Below are positions 27,856-37,113 of a stretch of DNA of 64,000 nucleotides, piece after piece. The notes below the pieces were generated by a model. The model had not been told where the DNA came from and made no database searches. It saw only the letters and a program-made list of their open reading frames with translations. Within the stretch, counting starts at the first letter, position 1; each line of letters opens with the position of its first letter. The DNA lies in assembly GCA_018333525.1 (NCBI GenBank), contig JAGXTF010000043.1:1-64000 (forward strand), given 5' to 3'. The DNA comes from Bacteroidota bacterium (GTDB lineage: Bacteria; Bacteroidota; Bacteroidia; NS11-12g; UBA955). The position numbers were made by a program, and so were the translations under genes.

Positions 27856-29421
27856 TTATTTAATTCCGTGCATTTGTTTTTTCAGATACGGAGATACCAG
27901 AAAAAGCAGGATGGCAGCAACTCCGCTGAAAATAACGAATACCATAAAATAAGTATATAATCCGTCTATTTTGAATCCGAAAATTTCAGGAACTCTATTG
28001 GATTTTGGATCGGGATAAAGGGAACTCATGAATCCGGCAAGTTTATTTCCGGTAGCAATGGCAAGGAACCAAATCCCCATCATTAAAGACGTAAAACGCG
28101 CAGGAGTTAATTTGTTTACCATAGACAAGCCAATTGGGCTTAAAAATAATTCTCCAATGGTATGAATAAAATACAAACCTGTGAGCCAGATTACACTTGC
28201 ACCTGCTGCAGGAATAGACCTTGTTCCCAACGCTATAAAAAGAAAACCGAGAGACAATAATGCCAATCCCATGGATTGTTTGTATGGGGCTGCAAGATCA
28301 AAACCTTTTCTTCCCAAACGGGTCCACATGGTTGCAAATAACGGAGCAAGCAGTATAATAAATACAGGATTAAAACTCTGAAAAAAACTTGCAGGCATTA
28401 CCCAGCTACCGAATAAATTTCGATTGGTTTGTTCATCTGCAAAAAAGGTGAGCGAAGCACCCGCCTGTTCAAAACACATCCAAAAGAAAATTACGAAAAT
28501 CATGATGATAATAATCACAGCCAATCTGCTCTTTTCTATTTTAGTGAGGGTGTTATCGGTTAGGATGGTAATAGGCGCAACCAGTGTCATTCCATAAATC
28601 AGGGAACCCCAAATATCTAATTTTGCAACAAAAAACAGCAGGCAAAAAGTAGAAACAATTCCACCTATTAAGATGATCAATTGTTTTTGACTAAATCCAC
28701 CAGCAGTTTTTGCAACCTCAGCCATATCCACTTCTGCATCATCTTCTTTAGTTAATGTCGCTTTATTTGGAGCCACACCTAATTGTGTTCCATCCGGAGA
28801 AACCACGTATTTATTTTTTGTAGTATAGAAAATAATTAAACCAAGTAACATACCCAATCCGGCGGCCAGAAATCCCCATTTGAAATCTACTTTTTCTCCC
28901 AAATACCCGCAAACCAGAGGTGCTAAAAAGGCACCAGCGTTTATACCCATATAGAAAATGGTATATGCCGCATCCTTGCGCACATCTTTTTCGGTATATA
29001 GTTGACCAACCATGGTGGAAATATTTGGTTTGAAAAATCCGTTTCCAAAAATCAATGCAGTTAAACCAACCCACATCATCGTAATCCCGAGTCCCTGATT
29101 GCTGGAAGCGACAGTTGCAGAAAAGAACATAAAAAACTGACCGATTGCCATTAATATTCCTCCGACGAAAATGGATTTGCGGTTACCCCAATAACGATCT
29201 GCCATGTATCCGCCTATTAATGGAGTAAGGTAGACCAAACCGGTATAGCTTCCATAAATATTGGAAGCCAGTTCTTTGTTTCCATCAAAGAGCATTTTTA
29301 CCATGAACAAGGTAAAAATTGCGCGCATTCCGTAGTAACTAAACCGCTCCCAGAATTCCGTTGCAAAAAGCACGTACAAACCGGCTGGATGTCCTTTGGT
29401 TGAATTGGTTGTATTATTCAT
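27856..29421 (-). CDS. POT/PTR-family proton-coupled peptide transporter (copy 3)
   Basis: A 521-residue peptide symporter and the first of the three tandem genes in the direction of transcription. It shows EFWERFSYYGMRAIF, GNGFFKPNISTMVG and FYMGINAGAFLAPL. A cytoplasmic loop of about 45 residues with many acidic residues (TKEDDAEVDMAEV) separates the two six-helix bundles. ATG at 29421. The transporter copies have different loop insertions, which suggests different substrates or partners rather than recent duplication. Confidence 0.93.
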   Translation of the reverse strand: MNNTTNSTKGHPAGLYVLFATEFWERFSYYGMRAIFTLFMVKMLFDGNKELASNIYGSYTGLVYLTPLIGGYMADRYWGNRKSIFVGGILMAIGQFFMFFSATVASSNQGLGITMMWVGLTALIFGNGFFKPNISTMVGQLYTEKDVRKDAAYTIFYMGINAGAFLAPLVCGYLGEKVDFKWGFLAAGLGMLLGLIIFYTTKNKYVVSPDGTQLGVAPNKATLTKEDDAEVDMAEVAKTAGGFSQKQLIILIGGIVSTFCLLFFVAKLDIWGSLIYGMTLVAPITILTDNTLTKIEKSRLAVIIIIMIFVIFFWMCFEQAGASLTFFADEQTNRNLFGSWVMPASFFQSFNPVFIILLAPLFATMWTRLGRKGFDLAAPYKQSMGLALLSLGFLFIALGTRSIPAAGASVIWLTGLYFIHTIGELFLSPIGLSMVNKLTPARFTSLMMGIWFLAIATGNKLAGFMSSLYPDPKSNRVPEIFGFKIDGLYTYFMVFVIFSGVAAILLFLVSPYLKKQMHGIK

Positions 29422-29504
29422 TCGTTAAGATTTTTGTTGTGGTTGTTTTTTAATTGGTTGGCTAAAATAGGAAATTCCCTGTTTCGGAAATCAATTTCTG
29501 TGGT

Positions 29505-30002
29505 TTAGTTCAAATAAACCTTTAGAGCAGAATTGTCTGAATTATCGTAAACCACGTGCTCCTGCAAAGTGGTAGCCAGTGAAATGCCCACATAGTCTGC
29601 TTTCACAGGATAATTGCGATGCTCTCTTTTGGCGAGAAATGCAGTTTCTATATTGGTCGGATTTTCGTTAAAAATTCGCTGCAGTACTGACATTAATGTT
29701 CTTCCGGTATTAATTACATCGTCAACAACCAGTACTTGTTGCCCTTCAAAAGAAATTTTGGGAAGAAATTCAGGAATTTCGGATTGTGTAGTATCTACCT
29801 GTAACAGCTGAATTTTCAATTCGGGAAGTACGTCCTGCATCTTCAGGCGAATTCTACCTGCAATATCAAATCCTCTGGAATTCATTCCGCAAATGATTAA
29901 CTGACCGCCGGCAGTATGTTTTTCGCATATTTCACAAGCAATGCGATCTATTTTAATCAGGATTTCCTGGTGGTCCAGAATTGGAGTAATGGTTGCAGCC
30001 AT
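29505..30002 (-). CDS. PyrR-like phosphoribosyltransferase
   Basis: A 165-residue cytoplasmic type I phosphoribosyltransferase. The PRPP-binding motif is VLVVDDVINTGRTL (about residues 90-103), and the C-terminal segment HRNYPVKADYVGISLATTLQEHV matches PyrR (in PyrR: HRELPIRADYVGK). PyrR acts as a uracil phosphoribosyltransferase and, in Gram-positive bacteria, as an RNA-binding attenuator of pyr genes. No pyr gene or attenuator is visible nearby, so the regulatory role cannot be assumed. It sits between hscB and the POT cluster on the same strand. Confidence 0.82.
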   Translation of the reverse strand: MAATITPILDHQEILIKIDRIACEICEKHTAGGQLIICGMNSRGFDIAGRIRLKMQDVLPELKIQLLQVDTTQSEIPEFLPKISFEGQQVLVVDDVINTGRTLMSVLQRIFNENPTNIETAFLAKREHRNYPVKADYVGISLATTLQEHVVYDNSDNSALKVYLN

Positions 30003-30064
30003 GATGCAATTTTAACTATTTGCATCCATACTGTATCAGGTAAATTAAAAACTATCCGATGTAG

Positions 30065-30583
30065 TCAGGCAATTTCACTCAGATTCCTTCTCAGTCGCGC
30101 GAGATAGCGATGCTGCTGATATAAGGTTTTCAGGGTTCCCATAACCTCTGCATTCCAATCATCGAGCATTTCCAGCTTAATGCTTTCTGTTTGCATGGCC
30201 AGTTCATTAGACCTTTCGTAATCTGTGAGCATTTTATCGGCATTTGCCTTTGCAATGGAATCCCCCATGGCCGCATCGCCAATCAAATCATTTAAATCCA
30301 GCATATCCGATAAAAATGCGGGTGGAAGCAGATTTTTTTCACCTTCTTCTAAAAGATTATAAGTGCGCAAAACATAATCCACTATGGAAATAAAATTCTG
30401 AAGAGATTTATATGCTTCATTGTTTTCAGCAGATTTCTGCAAGGCTTCCAAATATTTTTCATCATTGCCCACAAAAAAATCGGGATGCCATTCGCGCTGA
30501 ATTCGCAAATACTCTTGTCTCACAGCCTCCGGAGCCGGATGGAAAGTAGGTTTTATCTGATATAATTCAAAAAAATCAGGCAT
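30065..30583 (-). CDS. hscB: Fe-S cluster assembly co-chaperone HscB (J-domain protein)
   Basis: Delivers the IscU scaffold to the HscA-type Hsp70. From ATG 30583 the protein is 172 residues, as expected. The N-terminal J domain (about 1-75) begins MPDFFELYQIKPTFHP and keeps the His-Pro-Asp tripeptide in EWHPDFFVG, where the usual next residues KF are FF. The C-terminal helical bundle (about 90-170) is the IscU-binding domain. The ATG overlaps the rseP stop by one base (TAATG), indicating translational coupling. The frame is open further upstream inside rseP, but that extension is rejected. No hscA, iscU or fdx gene is adjacent. Confidence 0.88.
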   Translation of the reverse strand: MPDFFELYQIKPTFHPAPEAVRQEYLRIQREWHPDFFVGNDEKYLEALQKSAENNEAYKSLQNFISIVDYVLRTYNLLEEGEKNLLPPAFLSDMLDLNDLIGDAAMGDSIAKANADKMLTDYERSNELAMQTESIKLEMLDDWNAEVMGTLKTLYQQHRYLARLRRNLSEIA

Positions 30584-31917
30584 TAAAATCCGAGAGCTCT
30601 GGAAATATCTACCCAGAAAATAAAGACAAACAAAGCAGCCAGCAACAACATTCCTATCAGCTGACCAACATATAATACTTTTTGGTTCACAGGCCTGCCT
30701 GTAACAATTTCCCATAAAAGGAACATTACATGCCCACCATCCAATGCCGGAATCGGTAAAATATTCATGAATGCCAGAACCAATGACAAGGTGGATGTGA
30801 GCAACCAGAATTTCACCCAATCCCATTCAGGACCAAACATCTGTGCAATACCAATTGGACCTGCGACTGATTTTTTTGCATCCAGTTTTCCGGTAACTAC
30901 CTTTTTCAAAGCACTGATATTGGCACCCAAAGTTCCAAAAGCCTCTCCTGTTCCCTGATTTACGGCTGCACCAAAAGAATAATCCACTTTTTTGGAAATT
31001 TCTTTTAAACCAATTGGTTTCACATCCATACCCAAAGTTCCAGCTGAAGAAATAGTGGCGTCCAATTCCACATTTTTATTTTCTCTTTCAATAACCAGTT
31101 TTACTTTTTTATCTTTTTTAGACATCATCAATTCACGGAATTCCCAATAAATTCTCGCATCCTGTCCATCAATAGAAACAAACTTATCGCCTTTTTTAAT
31201 TCCTGCTTTGGAAGCTGCAGAACCCGCCATTACAGTACGAATTTCAAATCGGTTGCGGATTCCGAAAAATGGCAGATCACTTTTTTTACCTCCCATTTCT
31301 TCAAAATTATCCGGTAAAATTACTGTGGTATCTTTATCCCCTCTATGTATTTGAATTTCTCTCTTTTTTGAAGAAAATAAAGCGATCATTTCATCACTTA
31401 CATCTTCAAATTCATGTCCATTTATAGAAACAATCTGATCGCCGGTTTTAAAACCTAGTTTTCTCGCTTCCGGACTAAAGTAATAACCTCCGTTGGCATT
31501 TACTGCCTTATTGGGTACATATTCTTTTCCATTTACCCAAAGCAACATTACCATGATGCCTATACCCAAAATCAGATTTACGGTTACACCGCCAACCATA
31601 ACAATTAATCTTTGCCATGCCGGTTTGCTGCGAAATTCCCAGGGTTCTGGTTCTGTCGCCATTTGTTTGGTATCCAGACTTTCATCAATCATACCTGAAA
31701 TTTTCACATATCCACCCAGCGGTAACCACCCTACTCCATATTCGGTATCTCCTTTTTTGAATTTGAAAAGTTTGAAACCAAATGCATCAAAAAACAAATA
31801 GAATTTTTCTACGCGAATTCCGAAAATACGTGCTGCGATAAAATGTCCCAGTTCATGTAGTGTAACCAGAATTGCCAATGCAAGAATGAATTGGGATAAT
31901 ATGATGATGGTGCCCAT
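30583..31917 (-). CDS. rseP: RIP metalloprotease RseP (site-2 protease)
   Basis: Intramembrane zinc protease that cleaves anti-sigma factors and remnant signal peptides. The 444-residue protein has the zinc motif HELGH at residues 21-25 in its first transmembrane helix, two PDZ domains (about 115-190 and 205-285), and the C-terminal LDG motif (NILPIPALDGGH) that supplies the third zinc ligand. Four membrane segments fit the family. It is coupled to hscB by a one-base overlap. The window contains two ECF sigma factors, one with a probable membrane anti-sigma factor (47927), a possible RseP substrate. Confidence 0.95.
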   Translation of the reverse strand: MGTIIILSQFILALAILVTLHELGHFIAARIFGIRVEKFYLFFDAFGFKLFKFKKGDTEYGVGWLPLGGYVKISGMIDESLDTKQMATEPEPWEFRSKPAWQRLIVMVGGVTVNLILGIGIMVMLLWVNGKEYVPNKAVNANGGYYFSPEARKLGFKTGDQIVSINGHEFEDVSDEMIALFSSKKREIQIHRGDKDTTVILPDNFEEMGGKKSDLPFFGIRNRFEIRTVMAGSAASKAGIKKGDKFVSIDGQDARIYWEFRELMMSKKDKKVKLVIERENKNVELDATISSAGTLGMDVKPIGLKEISKKVDYSFGAAVNQGTGEAFGTLGANISALKKVVTGKLDAKKSVAGPIGIAQMFGPEWDWVKFWLLTSTLSLVLAFMNILPIPALDGGHVMFLLWEIVTGRPVNQKVLYVGQLIGMLLLAALFVFIFWVDISRALGF

Positions 31918-32000
31918 TTATAGTATAAACTGCAAAAATAGGTGTAAAAATCCGATGTACTTCTTTTATCGACAAGGCCCCGAATTTCAGGGCTAAAATT

Positions 32001-32435
32001 TTATAGATCTTTTTTCATCGCCAGATGGGGAATTCCAACTTCAGTAAATGGATTTCCAAAGACCTGGTATTGGTGGTTGAGATAAAATTTAACTGCTGTA
32101 TCTCTTGCATGCAATTCTATACATTTATATCCCGCATTTCTGCACCATTCTTCAGCAAATTGAACCATTGCATTTCCAATTCCAAATGATTGAAGATGTT
32201 TGGCCACAGCAACCTGCCTCATTTTAACCACTTCGTTATGGAGTGGTTTTAAAAGCATGCATCCGCAAACCAAATGGTCTGTGATTGCCAGAATATGCGT
32301 TTCACTATTTTCTGTAAGCAATTCTTCTGCAGTAAATTTTAAACCCAATGGCTTCCGGAGAATTTCGTAACGAAGGCCAATGCTTTGAATTTGCAAATTG
32401 CTGCCAAATTCCGCTACAATGACCTTTGCACTCAT
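32001..32435 (-). CDS. GNAT-family N-acetyltransferase
   Basis: A 144-residue acetyl-CoA-dependent acyltransferase. The acetyl-CoA-binding motif A is RQVAVAKHLQSFGIGNAMVQFAE (about residues 73-95; the Q/RxxGxG/A signature is QSFGIG), followed by the C-terminal strand ELHARDTAVKFYLNHQYQVFG typical of the ElaA-like branch. The substrate is unknown. Its ATG overlaps the malic enzyme stop by 4 nt (ATGA), so its translation is probably coupled to that gene. Confidence 0.87.
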   Translation of the reverse strand: MSAKVIVAEFGSNLQIQSIGLRYEILRKPLGLKFTAEELLTENSETHILAITDHLVCGCMLLKPLHNEVVKMRQVAVAKHLQSFGIGNAMVQFAEEWCRNAGYKCIELHARDTAVKFYLNHQYQVFGNPFTEVGIPHLAMKKDL

Positions 32436-34699
32436 CCGTTTTCTATATCCTGGGCTTCACAAACTGCAAGTGCAGTCATATTTACAATTTCGCGCACCGT
32501 GCTGGTATGGTGCAGAATATGCACTGATTTTTCAAATCCCAATAAAATTGGACCGATAATGTCCACAATACCCATACCACGCATTAACTGAAATGCAGCG
32601 TTTCCGCTGTTCAAACCAGGGAATATCAATGTGTTTGCATTTTGATCGCCCAATTTGTTAAACGGATATTGGCGCATTCTGGTTTCTCCATCCAAAGCAT
32701 AGGTGGTCTGCATTTCCCCATCCACCATAATTTCCGGATAATTGGCATGCAACATTTCCACTGCTTTTTTCATCTGCTGGGGTGCCGGACCTTTGCTGCT
32801 TCCAAAGTTTGAATAAGTCACCAACGCGATTTTTGGCTCCATGCGAAATTGTCTTACACGGTCATGGACTTTTAAAACCAAATCAACCAATTCTTCTGGT
32901 TTATAATCAATATTTACTGTGGTATCTGCCAGGAATAGCGGTCCATTTTTGGTCATTACAACATGCATACCGGCAACGCGTTTGCTATGTCCGGTGATTC
33001 CAATGCATTCCAACGATGGACGCAAGGCAATTGGATAGTTTCGGGTAAGTCCGGAAATAAATGCATCTGCCATTCCGGCTTCCAGCATCATGTTTCCAAA
33101 GTAATTCCGGTTGCGCATTTGCTTGATGGCCTCAAACAATGTGAATCCATGTCTTTGTCTTTTTTCATACAACATGGTGCCAAATTTGTTGCAAAGTTCA
33201 TCCTCTTCCCAGGGATCCATAATAGTTGCGTCATCCAGATCGATGTTGTATTCTTCCATCAATTCTCTGATTGCAACTTTGTTTCCCAATAAAATAGGTT
33301 CAGCAATTTTCTCAGCCAACACCAATTGAGCTGCACGTAAAATTTTAACATCATTTGCTTCAGCGAATACCACGCGTTTTGGATTTTTTCTCGCGCGCTG
33401 TACCAATCGGTTCACAAAATCATTATCAATTCCCAACCTCTTGCGCAATTCTGCTTTGTATACATCCCAATCTGCAATTGGGTTGCGCGCAACACCGCTT
33501 TCCATTGCAGCTTTTGCCACTGCAGGTGCCACTGCTGTAAGCAATCGCGGATCCATGGGTTTGGGAATGATGTAATTGCGGCCAAAAGACAAATCAAAAT
33601 CGTTATATGCAAGCATTACTACTTCAGGAACAGGTTCCAGGGCGAGATCCGCAATAGCGCGGACTGCAGCCAGTTTCATTTCTTCATTTATGGTTGTTGC
33701 ACGAACATCCAATGCTCCGCGAAAAATAAACGGAAAGCCAAGAACATTATTCACCTGATTGGGAAAATCACTGCGACCTGTAGCCACCAAAACATCATCT
33801 CTGGTTGCCATAGCCAGATTGTAATCAATTTCGGGATCCGGATTTGCCATTGCAAATACAATAGGATCCGGAGCCATGCTTTTGATCATTTCGGGGGTTA
33901 AAATATTCCCTTTGCTCAGGCCCACAAAAACGTCGGCACCGACCATTGACTCTTCCAGTGTTCTTGCTGCTCTATCGGTAATAAACTGTCGCTTGTATTT
34001 GTCCAGATCTGTGCGTCCTGCATGGATCACACCCTTGCTATCCAGCATGGTGATATTTTCGATTTTTACACCAAGACTTACGAATAATTTGGTACAGGCA
34101 ATCGCGCTTGCACCTGCGCCATTTACCACCAGTTTTATTTCTTCAATACGCTTGTCTACTACCCGCAACGCATTAATCAAACCAGCGCCGGAAATGATGG
34201 CCGTTCCATGCTGGTCATCATGCATGATAGGAATATTGAGTTCTGCTTTCAGTCTTTCTTCAATTTCAAAACTTTCAGGTGCTTTAATATCTTCCAGGTT
34301 AATTCCACCAAATGTGGGTTCCATGGCTTTTACGGTGCGCACGAATTCATCTACATCCTTGCAATTCAATTCAATGTCAAATACATCTATATCTGCAAAT
34401 ATTTTAAATAGTACTCCTTTACCTTCCATTACCGGCTTGGATGCTTCCGGGCCAATATCACCCAGTCCCAAAACAGCTGTGCCATTGCTGATTACAGCTA
34501 CTAAATTTCCTTTTGCCGTATATTTATAAACGTCGTCTGTATTTTCTGCAATTTTTAAACAGGGAACCGCCACACCCGGGCTATAAGCCAAAGCCAGATC
34601 GAATTGGGTTTGGGTGGGCTTGGTGGTGATTACTTCAATTTTACCAGGTCTTCCGTCTGCATGGTAGCTCAATGCGTCCAAATGCTTCTTATCACTCAT
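32432..34699 (-). CDS. maeB: NADP-dependent malic enzyme with C-terminal phosphotransacetylase-like domain
   Basis: Decarboxylates malate to pyruvate, yielding NADPH. The 755-residue protein (ATG 34699; a 12-codon upstream extension is rejected) has the N-terminal malic domain (YSPGVAVPCLKI), the NAD(P) domain with VNGAGASAIACT, and from about residue 430 a phosphate acetyl/butyryltransferase-like domain (RVVFAEANDVKILRAAQ...). This fusion is standard for MaeB; the PTA domain is regulatory and binds acetyl-CoA. It overlaps the GNAT gene downstream (ATGA). A promoter match is at 34709-34735. Confidence 0.96.
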   Translation of the reverse strand: MSDKKHLDALSYHADGRPGKIEVITTKPTQTQFDLALAYSPGVAVPCLKIAENTDDVYKYTAKGNLVAVISNGTAVLGLGDIGPEASKPVMEGKGVLFKIFADIDVFDIELNCKDVDEFVRTVKAMEPTFGGINLEDIKAPESFEIEERLKAELNIPIMHDDQHGTAIISGAGLINALRVVDKRIEEIKLVVNGAGASAIACTKLFVSLGVKIENITMLDSKGVIHAGRTDLDKYKRQFITDRAARTLEESMVGADVFVGLSKGNILTPEMIKSMAPDPIVFAMANPDPEIDYNLAMATRDDVLVATGRSDFPNQVNNVLGFPFIFRGALDVRATTINEEMKLAAVRAIADLALEPVPEVVMLAYNDFDLSFGRNYIIPKPMDPRLLTAVAPAVAKAAMESGVARNPIADWDVYKAELRKRLGIDNDFVNRLVQRARKNPKRVVFAEANDVKILRAAQLVLAEKIAEPILLGNKVAIRELMEEYNIDLDDATIMDPWEEDELCNKFGTMLYEKRQRHGFTLFEAIKQMRNRNYFGNMMLEAGMADAFISGLTRNYPIALRPSLECIGITGHSKRVAGMHVVMTKNGPLFLADTTVNIDYKPEELVDLVLKVHDRVRQFRMEPKIALVTYSNFGSSKGPAPQQMKKAVEMLHANYPEIMVDGEMQTTYALDGETRMRQYPFNKLGDQNANTLIFPGLNSGNAAFQLMRGMGIVDIIGPILLGFEKSVHILHHTSTVREIVNMTALAVCEAQDIENG

Positions 34700-34708
34700 A
34701 AAGGGCAG

Positions 34709-34735
34709 CAAATATAAGATATGCCAGGCAGACAA
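34709..34735 (-). promoter_or_regulatory. Candidate promoter of maeB
   Basis: On the minus strand TTG (34735-34733), a 16-nt spacer and TATATTTG (34716-34709). It lies 9 nt before the maeB ATG, so any leader would be very short. The spacer is below the usual 19 nt. Confidence 0.42.
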
Positions 34736-34897
34736 TTCCCTGCAACAATATGAGCATACTTATTCATTAGCATGATAGATTTAACAATTGGCAAATCATT
34801 ATGGAAAAATAATTTGATGAAAATCTGTAAAAAAAAATCACCTCGGCCGTTTACTAAATGTCTAAGAGAAGTATGAAGGGTTAATTAAGTGCTTAAT

Positions 34898-36931
34898 ATG
34901 AAGAATTTTTTACTTGTCGCAGCTGCATCCACCATCATCTTTATCGGATCCAGCGCTTACGTGAATAATGTAGCTTTCCACCAATCAGAGCAAATAATGG
35001 CATATGCCATGGATACTTCCGGAAAAATTATTGATAATGCTACTGTGGATGGTTCCGGGAATTACTTTTTTCCATCGCTATCCGATGGAACGTACCAGAT
35101 AGTATTTAAAAGAGATGGATATGATGATATTAAGGTGGCTAATGTGGATCATATCAAAGGAATAAATTATCATGCCAACCTGGATTTTAAACCTATGCCA
35201 ATAGAGCTAGTTGGAAATGGTACCGTTTCAGATGAAGACCTGTTGCGAAGTGGCCATCGTGGTGTGGAAGGAGAAAAAATCACTTATTCCAAAGAGGATG
35301 TTGAATTAAAAGCTACAGACAAGGATGACGATGCAATTGAAATTACTCCGGCAAAATCTCCTGAAATGAAATGGACAAGTGGTACACCAGCCACTTCAGA
35401 TCCCAGTCGTGATTATTCCCGCAGAACTGCTTCAGGTACGGGAACCATTAAAACTGCAGAAGTGCGAGTAAGAAAATCTGCCAAAATGATTACTCTGGGA
35501 GATGGTTATTCAGATGATGCCACTGCTACCAGAGGCGAAACCAAAAGCATGGCCATGATAAAAACTTCAGGTGGAGGTTCTTCGAGTACTACCAATTTAA
35601 AACCCGGACAAATTACTGTTGGTTTTTGGCGCGATTTAGACAATTGGAATAAGTGGAAAGAAACCAATAAAGACCCCAATGTTGCTGTGCATAGAAATAC
35701 CTGGGGGTTTTATCCTGATAACAACAGATTTAGTGTGAAATTTTTGGACTCAGATGGAAAACCGGTAATTGGTAAAAAAGTAGAATTATGGAGTAACGAC
35801 AGCAGGCTGGAATGGGAAGCGGTAACAGATAACACAGGAGTTGCAGAATTTTTTGCCGGATTGAATGCTGCCATGCAAACCAAAGAATTGCGCAGTTATA
35901 AAGTTAAAATGAAAATTTCAGAAAGGTCATTTGAATTTAAAATGAATCCATTTAATGGCAGTACCGATGTGGTGAATATTCCTGTGAAATATGAAGTGAA
36001 ACCAATTGCGGACATTGCGTTTGTTGTGGATGCAACCGGAAGTATGGGGGATGAAATTCAATATTTGCAAACCGAATTGTTAGATGTAATTACCAGGGTA
36101 AAAAAGAGCAATAATTGTCTTGATATTCGCATGGGGAGTGTTTTTTACAGAGACAACACCGATGATTATATTACTAAATTCAGCAATTTTAGCAGCAACC
36201 CCGGAGATATTGTGAATTTCATTTTCGATCAGGCGGCAGGCGGTGGAGGCGATTTTCCTGAAGCTGTAGATGCGGCAATGGAAACCACCATGGAGTCATT
36301 AAGCTGGTCTGAAAATGCAGTGGCGAAGATGATGTTTTTGGTATTGGATGCGCCACCACATAGTGATAGTGCGAGTGCAGAAAAAATGAGAAAATACACC
36401 AAAATTGCTGCAGCAAAAGGAATTAAAATCATTCCAATTACTGCAAGTGGAATTGATCAAAGTACCGAATTTTTAATGAAATATCTGGCGATAGCAACCA
36501 ATGGAAATTATGTGTATATCACGGATCACAGCGGTATTGGTGGCGGACACGCAAAACCCACCGGCGTAAAGGAAAATGTACAGTATTTAAATGAATTGTT
36601 GATTGATATTATCAACCAAAATATTGCGTGGAATGGATGTAAAGACAGCACACCAAATAAGCAACCCGGCACGGTAGAAATTGTGAGCAACGGCCAATGG
36701 CAGGTACAGATATATCCAAACCCTGCAACCGATTATATCAAAATAAAAAGCAGTGAATTACCGGATGCAATTGGCATATATGATTTAAACGGTAATTTGG
36801 TACAAAGTGTGGCACAAATTGCGAAAGAGTCAAATACAATTGAAATTAAAAATTTGAGTACCGGAGTATATATTGTAAAGTGTAGCAAAGGCTCGGAGAG
36901 TGTGAGTTGCCGGATACTGGTGATGAAATAA
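34898..36931 (+). CDS. Secreted von Willebrand factor A domain protein with type A T9SS sorting domain
   Basis: A 677-residue exported protein. ATG 34898 gives a signal peptide (MKNFLLVAAASTIIFIGSSAY); an upstream GTG is rejected. Residues about 30-100 look like a carboxypeptidase-regulatory-like (prealbumin) fold. After a low-complexity linker another beta domain (about 255-365) precedes a vWA domain (about 372-590) with the MIDAS motif DATGSMG starting at Asp378. Thr and Asp residues that could complete the metal site follow in the domain. The C-terminal 80 residues are a type A sorting domain (IYPNPATDYIKI...GIYDLNGNLV...LSTGVYIVKC). Surface metal-dependent adhesion is the likely role; this is inference. 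It is alone on its transcript, with a terminator downstream. Confidence 0.88.
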   Translation: MKNFLLVAAASTIIFIGSSAYVNNVAFHQSEQIMAYAMDTSGKIIDNATVDGSGNYFFPSLSDGTYQIVFKRDGYDDIKVANVDHIKGINYHANLDFKPMPIELVGNGTVSDEDLLRSGHRGVEGEKITYSKEDVELKATDKDDDAIEITPAKSPEMKWTSGTPATSDPSRDYSRRTASGTGTIKTAEVRVRKSAKMITLGDGYSDDATATRGETKSMAMIKTSGGGSSSTTNLKPGQITVGFWRDLDNWNKWKETNKDPNVAVHRNTWGFYPDNNRFSVKFLDSDGKPVIGKKVELWSNDSRLEWEAVTDNTGVAEFFAGLNAAMQTKELRSYKVKMKISERSFEFKMNPFNGSTDVVNIPVKYEVKPIADIAFVVDATGSMGDEIQYLQTELLDVITRVKKSNNCLDIRMGSVFYRDNTDDYITKFSNFSSNPGDIVNFIFDQAAGGGGDFPEAVDAAMETTMESLSWSENAVAKMMFLVLDAPPHSDSASAEKMRKYTKIAAAKGIKIIPITASGIDQSTEFLMKYLAIATNGNYVYITDHSGIGGGHAKPTGVKENVQYLNELLIDIINQNIAWNGCKDSTPNKQPGTVEIVSNGQWQVQIYPNPATDYIKIKSSELPDAIGIYDLNGNLVQSVAQIAKESNTIEIKNLSTGVYIVKCSKGSESVSCRILVMK

Positions 36932-36980
36932 TTATTGGTGATTTTTATTATAAATTAAGAGAAGTCGTTTCATTTCTGTT

Positions 36981-37015
36981 AAGCCCTGATGGATAAAACC
37001 GGAGGGGCTTTTTTT
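36981..37015 (+). terminator. Probable intrinsic terminator after the vWA gene
   Basis: A 6-bp GC stem (36981-36986 with 37005-37010), a longer loop and a T run to 37015, 50 nt past the stop codon. Confidence 0.65.
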
Positions 37016-37113
37016 GTGAATTTATTAATTGAATTCAAATTCATTGGGATTGAATTAAATATCCATATGTTTTGAAGAAATTGCATTGTGATAAAACGCA
37101 TGTGTTTTAGATG

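Noticed and set aside
29505-30002. PyrR-controlled attenuator
   Set aside because: No pyrimidine operon or anti-terminator hairpins were found near the gene, so a regulatory role is not claimed.
30584-30826. N-terminal extension of hscB
   Set aside because: The extension lies inside rseP in another frame; HscB proteins start at the conserved MPDFFELY at 30583.
36219-36432. Minus-strand open frames inside the vWA gene
   Set aside because: They are antisense frames of a well-supported CDS without independent start or coding signals.
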